A stretch of DNA of 64,000 nt, from NCBI GenBank assembly GCA_964036155.1, contig OZ038423.1, positions 53,769,249-53,833,248 of the forward strand, read 5' to 3'. Position 1 is the stretch's first letter; every line of letters begins with the position of its first letter. The notes beneath the pieces were generated by a model that was given only the letters and a program-made list of their open reading frames with translations, ran no database searches and was not told the origin of the DNA. The stretch is from Diploscapter coronatus. Its lineage: Eukaryota; Nematoda; Chromadorea; Rhabditida; Rhabditidae. Made by a program: the position numbers and the translations under genes. This document shows, piece by piece, positions 11,661 through 23,556 of this stretch.

Positions 11661-11850
11661 CAGAATATTTTAAATACAATATTTTAAAGAATATTTATTT
11701 CAGTTACAATTATCCCTTATCACTTTTGGATGTCTTCGAGAGTTGTCTTTATTATGTGCATCAAATTAGAATGTACGAAATTGAATAAAGATACTTTTTA
11801 TTAAAATCATAAAAATTACGAACACTTAAATGTCTTAAATTGAAGATTTC
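11660..11850 (-). repeat. F-box gene 3'-flank repeat
   Basis: A block containing AATATTTATTTCAGTTACAA and TGTCTTCGAGAGTTGTCT (plus-strand reading) lies directly downstream of this F-box copy. The same block recurs at about 15.55, 23.40, 25.56, 30.96, 31.59, 35.51, 36.14, 40.06 and 51.46 kb. At full F-box copies it forms the 3' flank; elsewhere it marks lost copies. Confidence 0.7.
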
Positions 11851-12935
11851 AAATATTCAATTTTCCGACTTCACGCCATTCGTTCGTTTGTGAATCGTAT
11901 TCTTCTATTAAATTTAAAAACCTTCCATTTCGTTTTTGAATTCTAAGTTAAGAAATATTTGGTATAAAGATATGCAAAATCTCAGCTGACCCTCCGATAG
12001 CATACAATTTCTCGTTAGCGACAATGACCGCATGTTCATTTTTTGCATAGTTCATATCAGCGATTTGAGAAATTCGACTGCCAACTGGAGCTGAGGAGTC
12101 GAAACACCAGCAGGATTTTAATGGCCACTTATCACTAAATATATGATGATGATGCATTATTTATCATACAAAATTAATGACCTCCATCCTCCAGTTATGT
12201 AAATTCTTCCATTTAGCGATGCAATTCCAAAAGAATGTTGACTTTTTGGAATCTCTCCAATTTCAATCCATTTCCGTTCATCGTCTGATAATCTATATAT
12301 CTTTTTACTTCCACGGCCATCAATAACTGAATATCCATAATTACAATAATGAATATGCTATAATGTGACCATATAAAATTCCATCGCATGTTATTGTTTG
12401 GACATGACTAATTGAAAAAGGAAAAGCAGGCCCTGGATGCCATTTTCCATTTATTAAAACCTGAACTAATTATTTCATGGACTTTCATTCGATCTTCCTA
12501 CATCGACGCGCTTCGTATCTTTCCATATCCATGCTTTAGAATTCTTTCCACCCAAATAATACAGTTTATCTTTGTAATGAGCGACAGATGCATATTCACG
12601 CCATTTAGGGGGGTCTGGCCCTGTAAACTCTTTGAATCGATCATTCGCGGATTTGTTGATAAGACCTCTTGAAATTCGTTGAGTATTCAAGTCATATATT
12701 TCAAATGATTCATATCCAATTCCAAAAATCTGAAATCCAAGAAATTATTCAAAATAACGAACATAAGGATTTACTTTATCCTTTGTAGTTGCTACTTGAA
12801 ATGGCAGATAAGAATTGTGAAAGTTTGCAATCTCTTCTACTGAGTAGGTAAATGAATCAAACAGACATATTATTCCTTCATGCTGTTGATTATTATTTCG
12901 ATAGCAATCTAAATTATTATGAATTGTTTCAGTTA
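11849..12935 (-). pseudogene. F-box/kelch gene copy lacking its F-box exon
   Basis: Exons 2 to 8 of the family are recognisable, from NNNQQHEGIICLFDSF near 12900 through GPDPPKWREYASVAHYKDKL, a GSRISQIADMNYAKNEHAVI segment and the last exon ending EWREVGKLNI at the stop 11849-11851. The acceptor ahead of exon 2 survives, but no exon 1 (MLANLPVEI...) is found before the next copy; unrelated sequence starts near 12960. Without start codon and F-box it is probably non-functional, unless a new promoter drives the kelch part alone. Confidence 0.7.
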
Positions 12936-12959
12936 AGGCATGATTTAATATAACAATCT

Positions 12960-13125
12960 CATTGCATATCTCACTCTAGATATCTCACCCTCGATCTCTA
13001 TAAATACCCAATACTATCAGTTAATAAATGATTTCGCTCGCATCTTGTTCTACCTTCAAGCCTCTACACAGCACACCCCCCTCGTCTACATCTTTGTGGT
13101 ACCGAAGTACTCAACTGTTTCAAAG
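12960..13125 (+). repeat. Possible solo LTR-like insertion
   Basis: A TATAAATA box followed after about 25 bases by AATAAA, with a C-rich tail, stands where the first exon of the neighbouring F-box copy is missing. A similar arrangement (TATAAATACC ... TTAATAAACCC) occurs at 30848-30913 and 35400-35462. It could be a short LTR or just an AT-rich promoter relic; no terminal TG...CA pair or target duplication was confirmed. Confidence 0.25.
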
Positions 13126-13133
13126 TCTCTTAT

Positions 13134-14420
13134 TTAGTTTTCAACATATTCCTTACGATAAAATAAAATTTTATGCGGATTAATTTTTCCGACTTCTCTC
13201 CATTTATTCGTTTGTGGATCGTATTCCTCGATTGAATTACATACCTTTTGATGAAAAAATCTGTAAAATCCAAGCTAACGAATATTTGGTATAAAGATAT
13301 GCAAAATCTCAGCTCACTTTCCTCCGATTGCATACAATTTCCCGTTAGCGACAATGAGTGAATGATCGTATCTTCCATAATTCATATCAGCGATTCGAGA
13401 AATTCGGCTGTCAACTGGAGCTGAGGGGTCGAAACACAAACAAGATTTTAATGCATTAGGATAACTAAATATATAATGGTACATTATTTGTCAGACAACG
13501 TTAGCGACTTCCATCCTCCAGTTATGTAAATCTTTCCATTTAGCGATGCAACTCCGAAATTCTTTCGTTCTTCTGGAATCTTTCCAATTTCAATCCATTC
13601 CCGTTCATCGTCTGATAATCGATATATCTTTCTATTTTCAAAACTATCAATAACTGAATACCCATAATTACAATAATGAATATGCTTTAATGTGACCGTA
13701 TAAAATTCCATCGCATATTATTGTTCGAGCATTCCAAATTGAAAGGGGAAAAGCAGCTCCTGTTTGCCATTGTCCATCTATTAAAACCTGAACAAGCTAT
13801 TTCATGGACTTTCATTCGATCTTTTTACATCAACACGATTTTTTCTCCATCCACTCAAATAATACAATTTGTCTTTGAAATAAACGACAGATGCCTGCTG
13901 ACACCATTCAGGAGGATCTGGTCCTGCAAAGAATGCAATAAAATTAAACCAATATACTGGCTTTTATAATATACTACCTCTAGTAATTTGTCGAGTGGTC
14001 AAATCAAAGATTTCAAACCGTTTGTCATAAGATTTCATTGCAAAAATCTAAAATTTACAAAATTGGCAATGGCAAATAAAATAACCTACCTTATCTTTTG
14101 CAGTTGCTACATCATATGATGCTAAATAATTAGTAAATCTCGCAATCTGCTTAACACAATTAGTATGCGAATCAAACAGACAAATTTTTCCTTCGTTAAT
14201 ATCGTCGTTTTTATAAGGCACTAAATACTAAAATGAATTTTCACTCATACAAGAATATTTTCCTACGATAGAATAAAGTTTTCTTCTCGAGCGCCATCGG
14301 AAGATATTTCCTGATTATTTGCATCATTCGCTTGTTAGTCCAGGCCAATTGTCCCAGATCTTTGGATTTAGGGTATTCGCAGATCAACAATATAATTTCG
14401 ACTGGTAAATTGGCTAGCAT
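13134..14420 (-). CDS. F-box/kelch-repeat protein, copy 2
   Basis: Eight short exons with 40-60-bp introns give an uninterrupted protein. Exon 1 is an F-box (MLANLPVEIILLICEYPKSK, DLGQLAWTNKRMMQII). Later exons carry kelch-type blades: GPDPPEWCQQASVVYFKDKL then YYLSGW, KNFGVASLNGKIYITGGW, and HSLIVANGKLYAIGG. Such proteins are expected to be SCF ubiquitin-ligase adaptors: the F-box binds SKP1 and the beta-propeller chooses the substrate; this is family knowledge. A GTTTAG acceptor with the 5' leader GTCTCTTAACAAAG sits directly before the ATG, conserved in every copy, so the mRNA is probably trans-spliced. The last intron must use the acceptor TTTTACAG to stay in frame; the protein ends REVGKINPHKILFYRKEYVEN, longer than its sisters. 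Confidence 0.8.
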
Positions 14421-14519
14421 CTTTGTTAAGAGACCTAAACAATCACCAGTGTTATTTCAAAATGGAAACAGTAGGAAAGTTGATTGAATGAGAAAGTCTG
14501 CAATTAACCAGTTTCAAAT

Positions 14520-14990
14520 GGGTCATTGAAGAACGGAGAATGAAAATACCAAACTACAAATCGATTCCTCGACCACACTGCTTTTTTGTCCCCTCTCCCC
14601 TTTCGCCCTGTCTACTTCTGCAATGCACAGGCACGAGAGGGAGAGAAAGAACGATGAAAAGGAGAGGAAAGCGAAAAAGGAGGGGAATTTATTGTGTCGA
14701 CCGGGAAAACGCAATTAAAACACTAAAACAATTAATTACACCCAATTATCTCGTTCAAATATCCAAATAGAAGCAATTTGCGAAGTTTTAAGACCGAGCA
14801 CACGCAGGAACTCACTAGGAGAAATGCTCGGGGAAGGCCAGAATGTGAGGGACGCGATTTTTCTCTCGAAATCATCCGATTTCTGCTAATTTTTGTCAAA
14901 AATCTTATGCGATTCCAGGTTATTTCTGATGCTGTAATTAAACGGCTCAGCAGGTGATCAGTCCACTTCCGTTAGGGAAATTAAAGGATG
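14520..14990 (-). repeat. Duplicated 5' flank of F-box genes (unit 1)
   Basis: Contains a pyrimidine-rich block, CTGCAATGCACAGGCACGA, a purine-rich block (GAAAAGGAGAGGAAAGCGAA) and TTATTGTGTCGACCGGGAAA. The same series recurs at 17105-17630 and 24945-25445, always just upstream of an F-box gene. It is part of the duplicated unit and likely carries the promoter. Confidence 0.7.
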
Positions 14991-14999
14991 TTTAGGGGT

Positions 15000-15540
15000 T
15001 AGGATGATAGAATAAGCAGTTGATGACAGTACCTCAAACTTGGGCAATTAAGTCTTTTATAATAAAAAGAAATATACAGAAATTAAGTTAAAATGTTAAA
15101 AGAGATAACTGAAGTTATAGTATTAAGTATATGGATTGTTTCTTTCAAACGAGTTTGAAAGTTACAACTTATTTATTTAAATTTAAGCGTTCTTGCATTG
15201 ACATTTAGAAGTAAAAAAGGCGAAAATTAATAGTGGAAGAACGATAAAATAACCTTAACAAATACTGAAAGGTATTGAACTGAAATTAAATAGATTGATA
15301 TCATGAAAATGATAAAGAAATATCCCATCATCAATAAAATAGTGAAAAAGAGGGGTTAACTGAGAAGAAAATACAGTGACTATTTCGGTGAAACATCGAG
15401 AAAATAAGAAAAATACACTAGCATCGATCGATACTGCTGACTAGCAATATGCTCTAAATACATTCAAAAACTGTTCAAATTGATGAGCTATTTCCGGTAT
15501 ATATTTTGAAGAATTTACTTTGAAATTACTATAAAATAAA
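15000..15540. other. AT-rich spacer between F-box copies 2 and 3
   Basis: No gene, no repeat shared with other parts of the window, and no clear structure was seen. Confidence 0.35.
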
Positions 15541-15716
15541 TACTGGATTTGGTTACAGAATTTTTGAAATAAAATATCTTGAATAATATTTATTTCAGTT
15601 GCAATTATCTCTTATCACTTTAGGATGCCTTCGAGAGTGGTCTGTATCATGTGCATTGAGTTAAATTATTATTTCACATTTTATTGAACAAAATTTCTAT
15701 ACGAAATCTGAGATTA

Positions 15717-16980
15717 TTATAACCAAGCTTTATTTATGTTAATTTTTCCGACTTCTTGCCATTTATTCGTTTGTGGATCGTATTCCTCGATTGAATTACA
15801 AAAATTTGATTCTTGAAATCTAAGTTAGAAAATATTCTGTATAAAGATGTGCAAAATCTCAGCTCACCCTCCGATTGCATACAATTTCCCGTTAGCGACA
15901 ATGAGTGAATGATCGTATCTTGCATAATTCATATCAGCGATTCGAGAAATTCGGCTGTCAACTGGAGCTGAGGGGTCGAAACATTCGCAGGATTTTAATT
16001 CTCCTCCACTAAATATATGATAATATATTATTTATCATATAAAATTAACGACCACAATCCTCCAGTTATGTAAATTCTTCCATTTAGCGATGCAATTCCA
16101 AATGAACCTCGTATTTCTGGAAGCTCTCCGATTTCGATCCATTCCCGTTCATCGTCTGATAATCGATATATCTTTCTACTTCCACAACCGTTAATAACTG
16201 AATATCCATAATTACGATAATGAATATGCTATAATGTGACCGTATAAAATTCCATAGCATGTTATTGTTTGAACATTCCAAACTGGAAAAGGAAAAGCAG
16301 GTCCCGTTTGCCATGTTCCATCTATTAAAACCTGAATAAATTATTTCATGGACTTCATTCGATCTTCTTACATCAACTCGAGTTGTCTCTTTCCCTGTTT
16401 CAGGATCGTATCCGCCCAAATAATGCCATTTGTCTTTGAAATAAGCCACAGATGCATATTTACGCCACTCAGGAGGATCTGGACCTGCAAAGAATGCAAT
16501 AAAATTAAATCAAGCTACTGGCTTTTGTAATGTTACCTTTAGTGATTTGTCGAGTATTCAGATCAAAGATTTCAAACCATTTTTCCGAAGAGTTCAATGC
16601 AAAAATCTAAATTTTACTAAATTTGATAATGGCAAATAAAATAATCAACATTATCTTTTGTAGTTGCTACTTCATATGATCGTAAATAATTGGTAAATTT
16701 AACTATGTAGTCAACAGAAGCATTATGTAAATCAAACAGACAAATTTTTCCTTCGTTAACATCGTTATTTCCATAATGCACTAAATACTCAAATTCATTT
16801 TCGCTCATACAAGAATATTTTCCTACTATAGAATAAAATTTCCCTATCGAACGCTGTCGGCAGATGCTTCTTGATTATTTGCATCATTCGCTTGGTAGTC
16901 CAGGCCAACTGTCCCAGATCTTTGAATTCGGGATATTTGCAGATCAACAATATAATTTCGACTGGTAAATTGGCTAGCAT
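15717..16980 (-). CDS. F-box/kelch-repeat protein, copy 3
   Basis: This copy was traced through all eight exons without a stop. Exon 1 (16980-16827) encodes the F-box, MLANLPVEIILLICKYPEFK and DLGQLAWTTKRMMQIIKKHL. Exon 2 encodes NNDVNEGKICLFDLHNASVD. Then come IFALNSSEKWFEIFDLNTRQ, GPDPPEWRKYASVAYFKDKW-HYLGG, VLIDGTWQTGPAFPFPVW, GSRKIYRLSDDEREWIEIGE then SFGIASLNGRIYITGG, and SLIVANGKLYAIGG. The last exon ends KWQEVGKININKAWL. The repeated YLGG/ITGG/AIGG glycine pairs are kelch-blade signatures, so an SCF substrate adaptor is the expected role. AATAAA overlaps the final codons and may be the polyadenylation signal. Exons 1 and 2 are nearly identical to copy 6 at 49575-50856. Confidence 0.85.
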
Positions 16981-17104
16981 CTTTGTTAAGAGACCTAAAC
17001 AACCAGAATAGTATTATTTCAAAATGAAAAACAGTAAGAGTATTGCTTGAATGAGAAAGTCTGGAATTGATGAGTTTGAAATTGATCATTGAAGAAAGGA
17101 GAAT

Positions 17105-17630
17105 GAAGCTACTAAATCGATGCTTCGCACTTTTTATCAGACTAAAAAAATCGATCCCTTAACCGCACTGCTCTGTTTTGTCTCCTCTCCCCCTTTGCCC
17201 CATCTATTTCTGCAATGCACAGGCACGAAAGGAAAAGAAAGAGCGATGAAAAGGAGAGGAAAGCGAAAAAGGAGGGGAATTTATTGTGTCGACCGGGAAA
17301 ACGCAATTAAACACTAAAACAATAAATTACACCTAATTATCTCGTTCAAATATCAGAATAGAAGCAATTTCTGAAATTTTAAGACCGAACATGCACAGGA
17401 ACTTGCCAGGAGAAGTGTTCGAGGAAGGCAGGAATGTCAGGGACGCTATCTTTCCCTCGAAATCATTCGATTTCTGCTAACATCTTTTATTTTACACGAT
17501 TCCAGGTTATTTCAGATGTCAAAATAGTTGAAGGAACTCAATGGGCATCGATAGAATATGAAATTAGCCTGGAGCGCCACTTCTGAACCACAGTAGGAAC
17601 GCGAAAACATACAAAGTCTTTATTAGCGCT
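17105..17630 (-). repeat. Duplicated 5' flank of F-box genes (unit 2)
   Basis: Same order of pyrimidine block, GCAATGCACAGGCACGAAAG, purine block and GTGTCGACCGGGAAAACGC as at 14520 and 24945. The far end (GGAGCGCCACTTCTGAACCA to about 17626) is shared only with the 24945-25445 unit, so those two are the closer pair. Confidence 0.7.
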
Positions 17631-17670
17631 TTTAATGAAAATTTTCAAAAATCCATATCTCCCTATGCAC

Positions 17671-17760
17671 CAGGGCTGTTGTGGAGTCGAATTAGAAAAA
17701 AAATCGGAATCGGAAGTTCCGACTTTCGGAATCGGGATCGGAACTTCCTCAACAGCCCTG
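17671..17760. mobile_element. hAT-type MITE, 90 bp, with perfect 8-bp target duplication
   Basis: The element starts CAGGGCTGTTG and ends CAACAGCCCTG. It is flanked on both sides by the same 8 bases, CTATGCAC (17663-17670 and 17761-17768). The CAGGG-type terminus and the 8-bp duplication are hallmarks of the hAT superfamily. The inside is a near-palindrome of GGAAGTTCCGA-type sequence. A second member is at 42229-42360. Confidence 0.92.
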
Positions 17761-17899
17761 CTATGCACTAGACAAATTTTCATATTTATTTTTTTATTTT
17801 GTAGATCTGGAGTAGGAAAATATCACAAAAATAAAATTTTAGGATAATATTTTTGGTGAGAAAAAGTCACTCGAAATTACCCTATATACCCGTACTACA

Positions 17900-18780
17900 C
17901 TTACAGGTATAATGTGAGTTAATGTCGGAATTTTCCATGAAATCTTGTAGAGCTGTTCAAGTTGATCAACTTCTGTCCAGAACTTGTTCTAGAATGTGCA
18001 AATATAGAGAGATATGAATTTTTGAAAATTTTTACATATTCAGATGCAGAATTAAATTATCTACAAAACAAACCCATTTTCAACTGGGGTTCGAAACTCT
18101 AGTCTGGGTAAAAAAATTGAAAAACTGTGTCGAAGTCGAGTCACATTTTCGAATTTTTTTCGCCTTTTTTTAATTTTTCCGCCAAACTATCAATTTTCGA
18201 AAATGGTCACAGTTACATTATTTGTAGAGTTTTTCATGGACTATCCAATACTGAAAACCGCGTTCAATTTGGTCCACAAACAAGAAAGTTATGGGAGATC
18301 AAAGTTTGAAATTCTATATAGGAATGCACTGGTTTTACGCATTTTTCGTCACTTGGACCATTTGCTTTTTTTTATTTTTGCATATTCAGATGCAGAATTG
18401 AATTCTCTACAAAATAAGCCCATTTTCAGCTGGAGTTCGAAACTCTAATCTGGGTAAAAAAATTGAAAAACTGCAGTCGACCAGGATCGCATTTTCGGAA
18501 ATTAATTTTTTGGCGGGAATTTATTGATGATAACAGGTGGCCGTAATTACATCATTTGTAGAGTTTTTCATGAGCTATCCAATACTGAAAACCGCGTTCG
18601 ATTTGGTCCACAAATAAGGAAGTTATGAATCTTTTCCGAGGTCGGATCTTTCAAAACTTTAGGCTACCGTAATCCTGCATACGATAATTTTTATGAAAAA
18701 CGGATACCACCACGAGAATCAGCGTGAAAAACTGAACAACATACGTGAAAATCAGTCAATTCGACGGGCCCCTGGAAACA
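17900..18780. repeat. Dispersed repeat family related to 38.05-39.9 kb
   Basis: Two internal copies are visible (about 18050-18300 and 18385-18620), sharing TTGTAGAGTTTTTCATG, CTATCCAATACTGAAAACCG and AATTGAAAAACTG segments. The same vocabulary appears in reverse orientation at 38.1-39.8 and 41.6-42.05 kb (CATGAAAAACTACAAATAAT, CAAATCAAATGGG). No ORF; the nature of the element is unknown. Confidence 0.6.
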
Positions 18781-18849
18781 CGGACTTTGGTCCTTACTGA
18801 CACTCACTCTTAAGTTCATCAGATTACAAGTAGGCAAAAATAAGAAGGA

Positions 18850-19480
18850 AAAAATGGTTCCAGGCAAGCAAAACTAATGATAAAATGATACGAACAAGAC
18901 TAAAGAATAAATTGGAAAGATGGAGTCACACCAGTTGTTAGCAAGTGCAGTGAAAACTGAACTGGGAGGTCGTTAATTATGACAGATGGTTTTCTTTCTC
19001 CATTCTTCAACATAGCATGATACAGTGCAGTCAGTCAGTAACCAACAACCTCAATTGCACCACAAATGAGTACTATTTTCTCGCCTCTACCTTTTTGCAT
19101 TACCATTCCAAGTTCTCTCAAACCACCCGTTCCAGTTAAAAAATGATGTTTCCCGTTTCACTAACTCCCTTAATTCAAATTCCTTTATGTGCAACATACA
19201 AAAAAGGGGAGAGTGGGCTTCGAAATGCGAAGAAATGGGAACAAGGCTGCAAATTTTGTACACGATTATATACACGATGACGAGTTTTAAAAGCTCCCTT
19301 CGCATATTGGCGCGTATTGAAGGATAGATGAAAACAACCGACTGCGATAATTCATTGCAAAATTTATAGATGCGTGTCCAATCATGTGCAAAACCTGCAA
19401 CCCCGAATGGGTGGAGCTTTTCACTGCCTGTGCTCTTCCTTCTGCTTCGGCTTTTTCTTTCTTGCCTTCCCGCTACAGTT
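18850..19480. other. Intergenic DNA upstream of the collagen gene
   Basis: No supported gene. A 134-residue open frame on the minus strand (19491-19087) has no family resemblance and no paralogue here, and is taken as chance. Confidence 0.35.
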
Positions 19481-19500
19481 CCCTGCCACATCTTGCTTCA

Positions 19501-19508
19501 TATAAAAG
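19501..19508 (+). promoter_or_regulatory. TATA box, probably of the collagen gene
   Basis: TATAAAAG within the GC-richer context CATATAAAAGGCCC is the best TATA box in this part of the window. Cuticle collagen genes often have strong TATA promoters. It is 590 bases before the collagen ATG, so a noncoding first exon spliced to the acceptor at 20095 would be needed; that is inference. Confidence 0.45.
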
Positions 19509-20096
19509 GCCCTAGTGATGATAGTCTTTCATGCCTCGAGGGACACATCGCTTCTTCCTTCATTTCGACCTAAGAGTTGATCTTCATTTCAATTTTTAAA
19601 CTAAATGTTTGAGTTTAAATTAAAGTAATCTAAAATTGAATTACTTTACTCCTCAGGTCAGCTAATCAAATTTATCCATTAGCTGAAATAGCAAAATATT
19701 TAGATAGAGTTATTGTCTAACTCTATCTAGATATTTTGAAAGGCTCATCTTATGATCTTTTCTAATTCATATTCATTAATCACATCCTTTCATCCTCTTC
19801 TTTCATAATTCACACTTACCGTAAAGTCTAAAATTAAGTCCACCACTAAAATTGTCAAAACTGCCCATGACTCAGCTCAAACCATATTGAGAACTTATTT
19901 ATGGATTCTTTAGAATATTTAGATCAAGTTCTTACTAATATCATATGATAAGATATGGGGATTTGAAACTTTCAATTTGTCGAAAATCGAAAAATTGGAG
20001 TCCATGGGTTTTCATTTTAGGACTTACGGTATCTATTCGCATATCTTTTGTTCTATTCTAATTAATTTCATCTTGTTTATTGAGTTTCTTTACAGG

Positions 20097-22662
20097 ATGT
20101 TCGAAGAGAAGCTCCTTGTGGGGATCGCCTCCACCTGCTCGCTGATCGCCGTGATCACCTGCATGATCATCATCCCGTCGATCTACAGGGAGATCAACGA
20201 CATCCACGACGAGGTCATCGACTCCGTCAACGTGTTCCGTGTGGAGACCGACACTGCCTGGGCCGACATGATGAACGTCCAAGTCCTGGTCACCCCTCCA
20301 TCCAAGCCCAGAGAGAACCCATTCGCCTCAGTCTTCCGTCAGAAGCGTCAGTCCTACGGCGGACTTCCATCTTGGTGCCAGTGCAATGTTCCAGTCGCCC
20401 GCTGCCCATCGTTAGTATCTTATTTTAATTTTTATGACGAAAAACAATAATCTATTCAATTTCAGAGGACCACCTGGACCCCCTGGACTTCGTAAGTTCG
20501 ACTTTTTGATTTTTAAAATCTCCTAAAGAAGTGAAGGAGTTGAGAAGAGAGCGATATTCAATCATTCACTGCTTACAATAGTTAATCATATACCATTTCA
20601 GCTGGACAGCCCGGAAATCCTGTAAGAACTAATTCATATATAATTTGCATATTATTGCCAGTGATATTATTATGTTTTTTTCGAGATAACTTACATATTA
20701 TATCTTGAAAAAACAAACATACTATTCACCGGTGCTGTGTCCCTGTGAATTATATTTGAATGAACCGAAAATAGGGACCCCCTGGACAGCCTGGAGCCGA
20801 CAGCCACGATTTCTATCCAGCCATCTCTTGCCCAGCTCCACCCAACGACTGCAAGCGATGCCCAAGAGGGTAGGTTTTTCTCAATATCACAATTATTTGG
20901 CTTGGGAAATCTAGTATCTGAAATAAGAAAAAGAGATCAGACTATTCAATAATGAGGCGTATGATGTGATGCATTAACGATATCATTTGATAAAAGATAA
21001 CATAAATCAATAGCACTATTTTCAAGCCAAATATGACGTTAATAGTCGTTATTTGAATTTTCATTTTGAACAACTAATCCATGTAATTTCAGACCACCAG
21101 GACCGTAAGTTCCCTATTTTTGATTTCTCCGACCAATATCTAATCAACAAATGATTTAAGCCCTGGAGCCGATGGACATATGGGCCCTGCTGTAAGCTAA
21201 TCTTGATTCCGGAATTTTCACTAAATTTGAATTTTAGGGACACCCTGGAGTAAGCTGGAACCATACATTTCAGAGGTTATGCTAATTTAACTTAGGCCCC
21301 AGGACAGCCAGGTTTCGGAGGACGCGGCGGCCCACCAGGACCCGTAAGATTTTGATTAATTCATCCTCGAATTTGGTTCTAATTTTGTTCCATTTCAGCA
21401 AGGACCTGTCGGAGGCGAGTTTCCTTCCGTTTGTCGACACAAAACACGAAAGAAATTAGCTAAAAATAGTCCATTAAATCCTCAGCTTATTCCTTTGATA
21501 CTTTAACCTGAATCTAACCATCTCCAGAACTTTAACTCTGGATATCTTACAAATGACAGCTTTTCTCCCTCTTAAATTCCATTTCAAATCCTTCTTTAAT
21601 ATACCATCGAATTTGAATAATCTTTAGATGCTGGAAGACCAGGAGGCCCAGTATGGAAATGCTTTATAAATAATTTGCATATCATCGGTGATATCATTAT
21701 TGCGTTTCGAGATAATTTAATGCCTCGTAAATTACTCTTGATAACTGCAATAATTATCATTGATGATAATACGTGAATTATCTATAAAAGAATTTGACTG
21801 ATCTAGGGACAACCCGGACGCCGTAAGTTCTAAAGCTAAGATCGTCCGATCCAATGATGCATATAATTTGATTCCAGCCGGACTCGCAGGAAGGAGCGGA
21901 GCTCGTGTAGCTGGAAGACCAGGAAGAGCAGGGTAAATCAATCATAGCTAAAAAACGTAGCATAATTCGTGAAAATTTAGAGCCCCAGGACAGCCCGTAT
22001 GTTTTATTAGAATAATTCCCTGAAAACGAACTAATTTCTAATTTATTATAGGGCCAACCAGGAATCGACGGAGGCCTCCCAGGAATCCCAGGTTCGCGAT
22101 TCATAAACGATTTAACCCTAGGACTAATGTTAATTCTGGGTGTAAAAACCCAGCATTAAATGGTCCAAAGGTTTAAATTGACTATGAAATGATTTAAGGA
22201 GGCGACGGACGCCCCGTGAGTTAAATTAACACCTAACCTGATCGTTATTTAATTAATTTAGGGACCCGCTGGACTACCAGGAAATCTCGGTATCGAATTC
22301 ACAGCTATTTACTGCCTATCGAAGATTGTGATTGAATGGAGATTTTTGATGAAGTTGAATCTGAAATCTCTCATTTAATCATGATCTTGATCGGTTAAAA
22401 TCGCTATGAATGACTCGATTGCAGGATATCCCGGAAGGTAGATTTTCAAAACTTGGTCTTTGATTAATAATTGTCGTTCATCCAGACCAGGAGAAGATGG
22501 TATGCCAGGAATCTCAGGACAGCCGTAAGAAGACTTCAATATTGCTTATAATTGGGAAAAATGGTTGATACTTGCAGAGGAATCCCAGGACCAGACTCGT
22601 CTTACTGCTCCTGCCCAGCAAGATCCGGCTACTACCAGGCCAGGAGATACAGGAAACACTAA
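20097..22662 (+). CDS. Nematode cuticle collagen with many micro-exons
   Basis: Nineteen exons give about 301 residues. Exon 1 (20097-20410) encodes the cuticle-collagen N-domain: a hydrophobic segment (LLVGIASTCSLIAVITCMII), the YREINDIHDEV helix and the RQKRQ furin-type cleavage site. Then come CQCNVPVARCP and Gly-X-Y blocks (GPPGPPGLPGQPGNPGPPGQ) interrupted by the Cys cluster CPAPPNDCKRCP, and a C-terminal cysteine pair in SSYCSCPARSG. Cys clusters flanking triple-helical blocks are the standard layout. The protein is expected to be secreted from the hypodermis into the cuticle. Exons 5 and 7 are 12 bases, exon 17 is 13, and several others are 16-31. Exon 9 appears to use a GC donor (GGAG|GCGAGT), needed to keep the frame. 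The ATG lies one base after a TTTACAG acceptor. Confidence 0.9.
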
Positions 22663-22832
22663 GCGGTGGTTCTCGGACCGAACTGGAGACGAACATCCAA
22701 AAACTAACATCATCTCTCCACCATCCATTCTCTCCAGTCTCGCTTCATTTTTTCTTCTTTTCGTATCTTTGTCTTCTACTTCAAATCTCTCACCCAAGAA
22801 CGTTGATCATCATAAGCTTCACTTGCAATTCT

Positions 22833-22841
22833 AAAATAAAT
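22833..22841 (+). terminator. Polyadenylation signal of the collagen gene
   Basis: AAAATAAAT follows the collagen stop codon by about 175 bases and is the first canonical signal. Confidence 0.5.
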
Positions 22842-23173
22842 TACTTGCACGTAAGACACCGTGTTAAATTTATCAGAAACGTTCAATTAAATTACAAAGT
22901 ACAATAAGATCAGTTTTTAACAATTGCTTTTTCCAAATTCCACATCTAATATTTTTGAAAATATTAAATCATACCAAATGGAATCATCAAATGAAGATCA
23001 GCTTTCTAACTATAGTGTGCTAAATATGGATATATGGATCCTCAAATTAAGCCACACACGAATTGCATATTGTTGATACTGAAATTTGAGGGGAGAAAGA
23101 ATTATTTGGGCCAGTCTCTCCTTTTCGCGTGCTATTTCTCGATTTCCTGATTTTCTAACCACTAAAAATAACT

Positions 23174-23373
23174 GTGCACCACTTTGCACGCCTCCCAGAT
23201 TTCGGCATCAACAATACAGAAATCCTCCCTCTTCATTCGAATGATCTCACCCTCGAAAACGCAAAATTATCGCTGCATAGATATTCTATGGCTTACGCAG
23301 TGGAAATGAACCGAGTGAACGAATCTCTAAATTGGCTGGACAATAAAATGCAACATTCTCAGGAGGAAGAGAG
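23174..23373 (+). pseudogene. Orphan exon-like reading frame, unknown family
   Basis: An open frame reading LPDFGINNTEILPLHSNDLT then ENAKLSLHRYSMAYAVEMNR, with amphipathic helix character, ends at a possible donor (GAGAGA|GTTCGT). Immediately after it begins the F-box 3'-flank repeat, so a gene may have been cut by the duplication that placed F-box copy 4 here. No upstream exon was identified. Chance cannot be excluded. Confidence 0.3.
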
Positions 23374-23556
23374 AGTTCGTATTTTGAAAAAAAAAACATA
23401 TCTTGAATAATATTTATTTCAGTTACAATTTTGCAGTGTTTTTATTGAATATCTCCGAGAATTGTCTGTATATCATATTCATTGAAATTAAATTATTATT
23501 TCACATTTTATTGAATACAATTTCTATACGAAATCTGAGATTATTATAATCAAGCT

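Noticed and set aside
14520..14770. Conserved open frames (KRRGKRKRRGIYCVDREN) upstream of the F-box genes
   Set aside because: The similarity among three sites comes from segmental duplication of the flank, and indels between copies shift the frame.
19087..19491. 134-residue open frame on the minus strand
   Set aside because: No family resemblance, and it covers the likely TATA-proximal region of the collagen gene; taken as a chance frame.
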